Part shown: positions 59,130-64,000 of the stretch, piece after piece
Numbering within the stretch: the stretch's first letter is position 1
How the letters are laid out: each line of letters starts with the position of its first letter
NCBI RefSeq assembly: GCF_014648435.1
Contig: NZ_BMRC01000012.1
Location: 1 to 64,000 of the forward strand
Direction of reading: 5' to 3'
Origin: Nonomuraea spiralis
GTDB lineage: Bacteria; Actinomycetota; Actinomycetes; Streptosporangiales; Streptosporangiaceae
Length of the DNA stretch: 64,000 nt
Program-made: the position numbers and the translations under genes
Notes under the pieces: generated by a model
Database searches by the model: none
The model's input: only the letters and a program-made list of their open reading frames with translations
What the model was told of the DNA's origin: nothing

Positions 59130-60095
59130 ATGCGAATCGAGATCTGGGCGGACATGGTCTGCGGGTGGGCCCATATCGGCAAGCGGCGGCTGGAGAAGGC
59201 CCTCGCGTCGTGGGAGGGCGAGCCGGTCGAGGTGGTCTGGCGGCCGTTCCAGATCGACCCGTCGGCGCCGGCCAAGGCCGAGCCCCTGGCCGGGCTGCTG
59301 AGCGACCCGATGGTCGAGGAGGCGTTGCAGGTCTGCTCGCCGGGCCTGTCCCCGTCCGACAACCGGGCCCGCGTGGCCGGCATCGCCGCCGGCGAAGGGC
59401 TGGGGGCGCAGTGGGGCGCGACCTGGCGGCCCAACACGCTGGACGCGCACCGGCTGATCGCCCTGGCGTACGAGACGGGCGGCGCGGCGCTGCAGTCGGC
59501 CGTGGTCGAGCGGGTGCTGACGGCCCACTTCGTCCAGACCCTCGACATCGGCGACCCCGGAGTGTTGTCGGCGATCGCCGCCGAGTCCGGGGTGCCGTGG
59601 GACGGGCGCGGCGCCGATCTGGTGCGGGAGCTGCTGCTCACGGGCAAGGCCAAGGGCGTGCGCACGTCGCCGACGATCGTGGTGGGCGGGCGTGCCCTGG
59701 CCGGGGCCCAGCCGCCCGACGTGATCAGGGACTTCCTGGCCGACGCCGCCGGTCAGCCGGCCAGGCGGCTGCCCGCCGAGGTGGAGCGCCTGCGGCACGC
59801 CGAGTCGCTGCTCGACCAGCGCGACCCGCTCGGCGCGCTGACGCTGCTGCGGCCGCTGCTCGACGAGCACGGCACCGACCGCGGGGTGCGGCTGCTGGCC
59901 GCGCGGGCGTACTTCGCCTCGGCCCAGCTCGGACGGGCGCGTACGGCCCTGGAGGAGCTGGTCGCCGACGTGCCCGACGACTCCTACGTCCGCCACCTGC
60001 TCGGCCGTACGCTCCAGCGGCAGGGGCGGCCCGAGGAGGCGGCCACCCACCTGACCCTGGCCGCCGTCATGACCCCCGACTACGGCGACCTGTGA
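59130..60095 (+). CDS. DsbA/FrnE-like thioredoxin-fold protein fused to TPR tail
   Basis: 321 residues from ATG 59130; there is no ribosome binding site and the -10 lies 7 bp upstream, so a leaderless mRNA is likely. Residues 1-205 match FrnE-type DsbA proteins (IEIWADMVCGWAHIGKRRLEKAL; GVRTSPTIVVGGRALAGAQPPD). The active site is C-G-W-A (11-14) instead of C-P-W-C, so the resolving cysteine is missing. Residues about 222-321 are tetratricopeptide-like helices (LLAARAYFASAQLGRARTALEELVADVP). Probably not a normal disulfide oxidase. Confidence 0.85.
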   Translation: MRIEIWADMVCGWAHIGKRRLEKALASWEGEPVEVVWRPFQIDPSAPAKAEPLAGLLSDPMVEEALQVCSPGLSPSDNRARVAGIAAGEGLGAQWGATWRPNTLDAHRLIALAYETGGAALQSAVVERVLTAHFVQTLDIGDPGVLSAIAAESGVPWDGRGADLVRELLLTGKAKGVRTSPTIVVGGRALAGAQPPDVIRDFLADAAGQPARRLPAEVERLRHAESLLDQRDPLGALTLLRPLLDEHGTDRGVRLLAARAYFASAQLGRARTALEELVADVPDDSYVRHLLGRTLQRQGRPEEAATHLTLAAVMTPDYGDL

Positions 60096-60107
60096 GCCCA
60101 GGGGCTC

Positions 60108-60605
60108 TCACCGGCCGTTGACGCCGGCCGCGACCGGTCCCTCCGGCTCGGGACGGGACCAGGTCCGGCCCGTACGGGCGGCGTCCTCGGCCAGGATCGC
60201 CCCGACGACCCCGGTCAGCAGCTCCCGCTGCCGCGCGGGCAGTCCGGCGGCCAGCGTCTCCAGCCGGGCCGCCACCCCGTCGTGGGCCCGCGTCGCGATC
60301 TCCGCGCCCGCGCCGGTCAGCTCGATCAGGCAGGCGCGGCGGTCGCGCGCGTCGCGCACCCGGGCGACCAGCCCGCGTTTCTCGGCGCGGTCCACCAGCC
60401 CGGTCAGGCTGGACTTCTCCAGGTGCAGCGCCCGGGTCAGCCCGGACATCCCGATGGGCCCATCGACCAGCAGGCACAGGAGCTGGGCCTGCTGCGGGGT
60501 CAGGTCGTGCTCCCTGCTGACGTCGCCGTAGACCTGCTGGACCAGGTGCGCCAGGCGGACGAGCGCCTCGGTGAGGCTCAGGCCCGGCGCTTCAGTCGCC
60601 ACCAT
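60108..60605 (-). CDS. MarR-family regulator
   Basis: 165 residues from ATG 60605. Helix-turn-helix DLTPQQAQLLCLLVDGPIGMSGLTRALHLEKSSLTGLVDRAEKRGLVARVRDARDRRACLIELT. Divergent from the LLM-hemerythrin gene and probably its regulator. Confidence 0.92.
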   Translation of the reverse strand: MVATEAPGLSLTEALVRLAHLVQQVYGDVSREHDLTPQQAQLLCLLVDGPIGMSGLTRALHLEKSSLTGLVDRAEKRGLVARVRDARDRRACLIELTGAGAEIATRAHDGVAARLETLAAGLPARQRELLTGVVGAILAEDAARTGRTWSRPEPEGPVAAGVNGR

Positions 60606-60612
60606 GCGGCCA

Positions 60613-60682
60613 GTGTAGTTGACAGTAGTTGGCATCACGAACTAATTTACTTCACGACGCCAACAGTTCGCGATACCAACTA
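60613..60682. promoter_or_regulatory. Candidate operator region between MarR and LLM-hemerythrin genes
   Basis: TAGTTG repeats at 60616-60621 and 60626-60631, and AGTTGG (60627-60632) is inverted to CCAACT (60676-60681). A second CCAAC with AGTTCG lies between. The stretch is A/T-rich in an otherwise G/C-rich background. I could not fix clear -35 and -10 elements. Confidence 0.35.
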
Positions 60683-60703
60683 AATCTGTCCCGGGGAGCC
60701 CCC

Positions 60704-62143
60704 ATGCCCGACTACGGTCACGACCTGATGTTCAGCGCCGGTCTCGTCCCGGCGGCCGCGCGGGCGGACGAGGTCGTGGCCCTCGCCCAGCTCGCCGAGC
60801 GCGCCGGGCTGGATCTGGTGACCGTCCAGGACCACCCGTACCAGCCCGCGTTCCTCGACACCTGGACCCTGCTCAGCTTCGTCGCCGCGCGTACCGAGCG
60901 CATCCGGCTGGCGGGCAACGTGCACCCGCTGCCGCTGCGCCCGCCGGCCATGCTCGCCCAGGCCGCGGCCAGCCTCGACCTGCTCAGCCACGGCCGGTTC
61001 GAGCTGGCGCTCGGCGCGGGCGGCTTCCAGGACGCCATCGAGGCCATGGGCGGCCCCCGGCGCACCCCGGGTGAGGCCGTGGCCGCGCTGGAGGAGGGCA
61101 TCCGGATCATCCGCGCGGCCTGGGACACCGGCTCGCCCGGCGGCGTCCACCACCGCGGCGAGCACTACCGGGTGGACGGGCTCAAGCGCGGCCCGCGACC
61201 GGCCCACGACATCGGGATCTGGATCGGGGCGTACAAGCCGCGCATGCTCCGCCTCACCGGGCGGCTGGCCGACGGCTGGCTGCCCTCCCTGCCCTACCTC
61301 AAGGACGTCGCCGCCCTCGCCGAGGGCAACGCCGTCATCGACGAGGCCGCCACGGAGGCCGGGCGGTCGCCGTCGGACGTCCGGCGGCTGCTCAACCTGG
61401 GCGAGGAACTGCCCGCCGAGCAGTTGGCCGAGCTGGCCCTCGTCCACGGTGTGAGCGTCTTCACGCTGCTGTCCGGCGATCCGCGTCAGATCCAGCGCTT
61501 CGCCGCCGAGACCGCCCCGGCCGTACGGGAGCTGGTGGCCGCCGCGCGCACGGGCGGTCAACCGCGGGAGCCGCAGGCCCCGGCGCGCCTCACCGGGACG
61601 GGGGTCTGGGACGAGGCCACCCGGCCCACCGCGCCCGACCCCGAACCCGGCCGCCGTTACACCCCGCAGGAGCAGGCCGCCGGGCAGCACCTCGTGGACG
61701 TGCACGACCACCTGCGCGCCGAGCTGGCCCAGCTCCGCGACCTCGTCGAGCAGGTGGCCGCGGGGACGATCGACGCGGGCGCGGCCCGTTCGCAGATCGC
61801 CACCATGACGATGCGGCAGAACAACTGGACGCTGGGGGCGTACTGCGAGTCGTACTGCCGGCTCCTCACCATGCACCACACCGGCGAGGACACCATGCTC
61901 TTCCCCCGGCTGCGCCGGGCCGAGCCGGGCCTGACGCCCGTGCTCGACCGCCTCCAGGAGGAGCACCAGGCGATCCACAAGATCATCGAACGGGTCGACC
62001 GCACGCTGGTCGCCTTCGTCGGCGACCCCGGCGGCCTGGACGACCTGCGCGCCGCCGTCGACCTGCTCACCGACGCGCTGCTGTCCCATCTGTCGTACGA
62101 AGAGCACGAACTGGTGCCGCCGCTGTCGAGGCACGGGTTCTAG
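60704..62143 (+). CDS. LLM-class F420/flavin oxidoreductase fused to hemerythrin domain
   Basis: 479 residues from ATG 60704. Residues 1 to about 305 are a luciferase-like monooxygenase barrel (HDLMFSAGLVPAAARADEVVALAQLAERAGLDLVTVQDHPY; GRFELALGAGGFQDAIEAMGG), as in F420-dependent reductases. After a Pro-rich linker, residues about 330-479 form a hemerythrin four-helix bundle with iron ligands in VHDHLRAEL, MHHTGEDTMLFPRL, EEHQAIHK and LSYEEHELVPPL. It may couple reduction of a substrate to oxygen or NO sensing; not demonstrated. Confidence 0.88.
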   Translation: MPDYGHDLMFSAGLVPAAARADEVVALAQLAERAGLDLVTVQDHPYQPAFLDTWTLLSFVAARTERIRLAGNVHPLPLRPPAMLAQAAASLDLLSHGRFELALGAGGFQDAIEAMGGPRRTPGEAVAALEEGIRIIRAAWDTGSPGGVHHRGEHYRVDGLKRGPRPAHDIGIWIGAYKPRMLRLTGRLADGWLPSLPYLKDVAALAEGNAVIDEAATEAGRSPSDVRRLLNLGEELPAEQLAELALVHGVSVFTLLSGDPRQIQRFAAETAPAVRELVAAARTGGQPREPQAPARLTGTGVWDEATRPTAPDPEPGRRYTPQEQAAGQHLVDVHDHLRAELAQLRDLVEQVAAGTIDAGAARSQIATMTMRQNNWTLGAYCESYCRLLTMHHTGEDTMLFPRLRRAEPGLTPVLDRLQEEHQAIHKIIERVDRTLVAFVGDPGGLDDLRAAVDLLTDALLSHLSYEEHELVPPLSRHGF

Positions 62144-63311
62144 CGGCACGGGTTCCGGCGGCCGGGAAGGCGTGCCGGCGGGCCACGGCCACGACCGCCA
62201 GGGCGACGGCCGCCGCCGGGAGCGCGGCCCACGGCAGCGCGCCCGCCCCCGCGCCCTCCAGCACCAGCCCGCCCGTGAGCGACCCGGCCGCGATGCCCGC
62301 GTTGTAGACGGTGGTCTGCATGGACGTCGCCACGTCGGCGTTGTCCGGTCCGGAGGCGGCGATCAGCGCGGTCTGCAACAACGTCGGCGCTCCCCCGAAC
62401 GCCGCACCCCACAACGCGACCGCGCCCAGCAGCACCCCGGCCGACCCGGCGTACAGTCCGAGGGCCAGCATCGCCCCCGCCACCACGGCCAGCACCGCGA
62501 GCAGGGTCGCCCGCGGGCGCCGGTCGATCACCGCACCGACCACCCAGATCCCGGCGACCGTGGCCACGCCGAACACCAGCAGCACGGTCCCCGCCCGCCC
62601 GAACCCCGCGTGCTCGGCGAACAGCGCCAGGTACGTGTACATCGCCTGGTGCCCCAGCAGCACCAGCACCGTCACCGAGAGCACGATCCGGACGCCGGGG
62701 ATGACCGCGACCCGCCGCAACGGCACCCGCCGCGCCGCCGGCTCGCCCGGGAACGGCGGCACCTTCCACAGGACCCAGCCCACGAGGATCACCGCCACGG
62801 CCGACAGCGCCCCGAACGCGGCCCGCCATCCGACGGCCGCCGCGAGCTGCGTGCCCGCCGGGATGCCCGCGCACAGTGCCACCGTGATCCCGGCGGAGAC
62901 GATGGCGATGGCCCTCCCGCGACGCTCGGCGGGGACCATGCGGGCCGCGTACCCGACGAGCATGGCCCACAGGATCCCGCCCATCACCCCCGCGCCGACC
63001 CGGGCCGCGAACGTCAGCGCGTACGATGACGAGACCGCTGTGACCGCGTTGAGCAGGGCGAACCCGAGCAGCGCGGACACCAGCACCTGCCGCCTGGGCA
63101 GCCCGCGCAGCAACGCCGTCATCGGGATCGCGGCCAGGAAGGAGGCGACCGCGTAGGCGGTCACGAGGAAGCCCGCCGTTCCCTCGGGCACGTCGAGGGC
63201 CCGGCCGAGCTGCGGCAGCAGGCCCGCCGGGAGGAGCTCGGTCATCACGGCCGTGAACGCCGCCGTGAACAGCGCGAGCAGTCCCGCCCACGGGAGTTTC
63301 GCAGGAGACAT
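62067..63311 (-). CDS. Major facilitator superfamily exporter
   Basis: 414 residues from ATG 63311. Twelve membrane segments, DHA1-like (LLALFTAAFTAVMTELLPAGLLPQLG; ARVGAGVMGGILWAMLVGYAARMVPAERRGRAIAIVSAGIT). The last 30 residues (about 62067-62160) are Ala/Arg/Thr-rich and run 77 bp into the opposite gene, including its 15-bp duplication. The true end was probably near 62160. Divergent from a MerR gene. Confidence 0.88.
   Translation of the reverse strand: MSPAKLPWAGLLALFTAAFTAVMTELLPAGLLPQLGRALDVPEGTAGFLVTAYAVASFLAAIPMTALLRGLPRRQVLVSALLGFALLNAVTAVSSSYALTFAARVGAGVMGGILWAMLVGYAARMVPAERRGRAIAIVSAGITVALCAGIPAGTQLAAAVGWRAAFGALSAVAVILVGWVLWKVPPFPGEPAARRVPLRRVAVIPGVRIVLSVTVLVLLGHQAMYTYLALFAEHAGFGRAGTVLLVFGVATVAGIWVVGAVIDRRPRATLLAVLAVVAGAMLALGLYAGSAGVLLGAVALWGAAFGGAPTLLQTALIAASGPDNADVATSMQTTVYNAGIAAGSLTGGLVLEGAGAGALPWAALPAAAVALAVVAVARRHAFPAAGTRAARTRASTAAAPVRALRTTDGTAARR
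62130..62159. repeat. 15-bp tandem duplication at LLM-hemerythrin stop
   Basis: GGCACGGGTTCTAGC (62130-62144) is followed by GGCACGGGTTCCGGC (62145-62159). The first contains the TAG stop; the second has a changed copy (CCG). Period is five codons. Confidence 0.85.
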
Positions 63312-63327
63312 GCCGCCTATGCTGAAA

Positions 63328-63347
63328 CCTTCACATCAGTGTGAAGG
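63328..63347. promoter_or_regulatory. MerR operator
   Basis: CCTTCACA-TCAG-TGTGAAGG is a perfect 8-bp inverted repeat between divergent MFS and MerR genes. On the minus strand it lies between TTGCCT and a CAGCAT box about 20 bp apart, the long spacing typical of MerR-controlled promoters. Confidence 0.65.
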
Positions 63348-63366
63348 CAAATCATCCGAGGAGAGC

Positions 63367-63756
63367 ATGAAGATCGGACTGTTGTCCCAGCGTACGGGCG
63401 TGCCGACGCGCATGCTCCGCTACTACGAGGAGCAGGACCTCCTGCACCCCGAACGCGCCGTCAACGGCTACCGCGACTACCCCGAGTCCGCCGTGTACCG
63501 GGTGCAGCAGATCCGCGGCCTGCTCGACTCCGGGCTCACGACGGAGATCATCCGCCGCATCCTGCCGTTCCTGACCAGGCCGGACGAGATCCACCTGCAT
63601 CCGGAGTGCCTGACGCCCGAGCTGGCCGAGCTGCTGCAGGCGGAGGCGGGCCGCATCCAGCAGCGCATCGACTGCCTGTCCCGCAACCGGGACGCCATCC
63701 ACGCCTACCTGGCCGCCGTACGGTCCGCCTCCGACGGGGGCACGGCCCCGGCCTGA
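63367..63756 (+). CDS. MerR-family regulator
   Basis: 129 residues from ATG 63367 with GAGGAG ahead. N-terminal MKIGLLSQRTGVPTRMLRYYEEQDLLHPERAVNGYRDYPESAVYRVQQIRGLLDSGL is the MerR helix-turn-helix and wing; then a coiled-coil helix and short C-terminus without metal-binding cysteines. Likely switches on the divergent MFS exporter when a drug-like ligand binds. Confidence 0.93.
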   Translation: MKIGLLSQRTGVPTRMLRYYEEQDLLHPERAVNGYRDYPESAVYRVQQIRGLLDSGLTTEIIRRILPFLTRPDEIHLHPECLTPELAELLQAEAGRIQQRIDCLSRNRDAIHAYLAAVRSASDGGTAPA

Positions 63757-63778
63757 ACGTTCTGCTGGAATGGGGGGC

Positions 63779-64000
63779 ATGGAGACCCTGGCCGACCTTC
63801 TCTCGGACGCGGCGGCGGGCCGCCCGCCCGCCCCCGACTGCTCCGTGACCGTCCTCCCCCAGCCGTCGGAGCGCGACGCGGGGATCATCGCCTTCACCGC
63901 CCACACGGTGGTCTTCGCCGACGTCGATCCGGCGTGGGTGCACGCCCGGCTGCCCGCGGGCGACCTGTCGGCCCCGCTGCTGCCGGCGTTCCTGACCGCG
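63779..64000 (+). CDS. Probable GNAT-family protein, N-terminal fragment
   Basis: 74 residues from ATG 63779 (ATG 63770 in frame) before the window ends. The visible sequence (METLADLLSDAAAGRPPAPDCSVTVLPQPSERDAGIIAFTAHTVVFADVDPAWV) resembles the N-terminus of an actinobacterial group usually labelled GNAT acetyltransferases. The catalytic part is outside the window. Confidence 0.6.
   Translation, partial: METLADLLSDAAAGRPPAPDCSVTVLPQPSERDAGIIAFTAHTVVFADVDPAWVHARLPAGDLSAPLLPAFLTA

Noticed and set aside
58506..60050. 514-codon minus-strand frame
   Set aside because: The upstream part is antisense to the DsbA-TPR gene; only the TetR portion is supported.
60680..62149. 489-codon frame antisense to the LLM-hemerythrin gene
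   Set aside because: Low-complexity Gly/Val/Arg/Gln composition and no recognisable domain.
20028..62159. CRISPR array or satellite from the tandem repeats
   Set aside because: Each repeat has only two to four copies, no unique spacers of constant length, and no cas genes.

Overview
The window is very GC-rich DNA with strong G/C third-position bias, many GTG starts and densely overlapping genes (ATGA, GTGA and TGATG junctions). Together with complete egtABCDE ergothioneine genes, F420/LLM-type enzymes, SigE-type and ECF sigma factors, a CU044_5270-type protein, a WGxxGxxG surface protein and DUF574 methyltransferases, this points to a filamentous actinobacterium, probably Streptosporangiales (Nonomuraea, Streptosporangium or Actinomadura-like). 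I infer this from gene content and composition. I saw no rRNA, tRNA, CRISPR array, insertion sequence or prophage.

Layout. 1-3.5 kb: the 3' end of a P450, two methyltransferases and an unknown secreted protein. 3.5-11.9 kb: a respiratory nitrate reductase operon narGHJI followed by an HPP-family membrane protein and a MarR regulator, with a second MarR gene upstream. 12-17.6 kb: two sigma-factor/partner pairs, a DUF574 methyltransferase and a frameshifted gene resembling 2-methylfumaryl-CoA isomerase. 17.6-25.3 kb: two CNNM/CBS proteins, a PPOX protein, a three-gene signalling unit (ATP-binding sensor, a second sensor without a recognisable ATPase, response regulator) and a divergent PP2C-like phosphatase. 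25.3-35.1 kb: PucR regulator, group IV decarboxylase, WGxxGxxG protein, TetR, PrmC-like methyltransferase, S9 peptidase, YunG-like protein, ArsR-like regulator and two tandem secreted paralogues. 35.2-39 kb: an operon of RHH/HicB-like regulator, DUF4097, DrrA/DrrB-type ABC exporter and DUF1707, headed by an array of TGACGYCA sites. 39-43.8 kb: MFS/ArsR pair, then ferredoxin, ferredoxin reductase and P450. 43.8-49.2 kb: egtABCDE. 49.4-64 kb: ECF sigma/anti-sigma, stress and detoxification enzymes, and several divergent transporter/regulator pairs (EamA-MarR, MFS-Rrf2, MFS-MerR), a DsbA-TPR fusion and an LLM-hemerythrin fusion.

The most unusual signal is at gene 3' ends. At seven genes the last codons and stop codon are repeated in tandem just downstream (periods of about 13 to 68 bp), mostly where two genes converge. 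One such copy supplies the stop codon of egtE. Many convergent junctions also carry strong G/C hairpins without a U-tract. Other points worth attention are the TGACGYCA operator array, a pair of 19-bp mirrored palindromes between the sensor operon and the PP2C gene, the divided sensor kinase, the three-hairpin leader of the WGxxGxxG gene, and several promoters placed so that the transcript would be leaderless.
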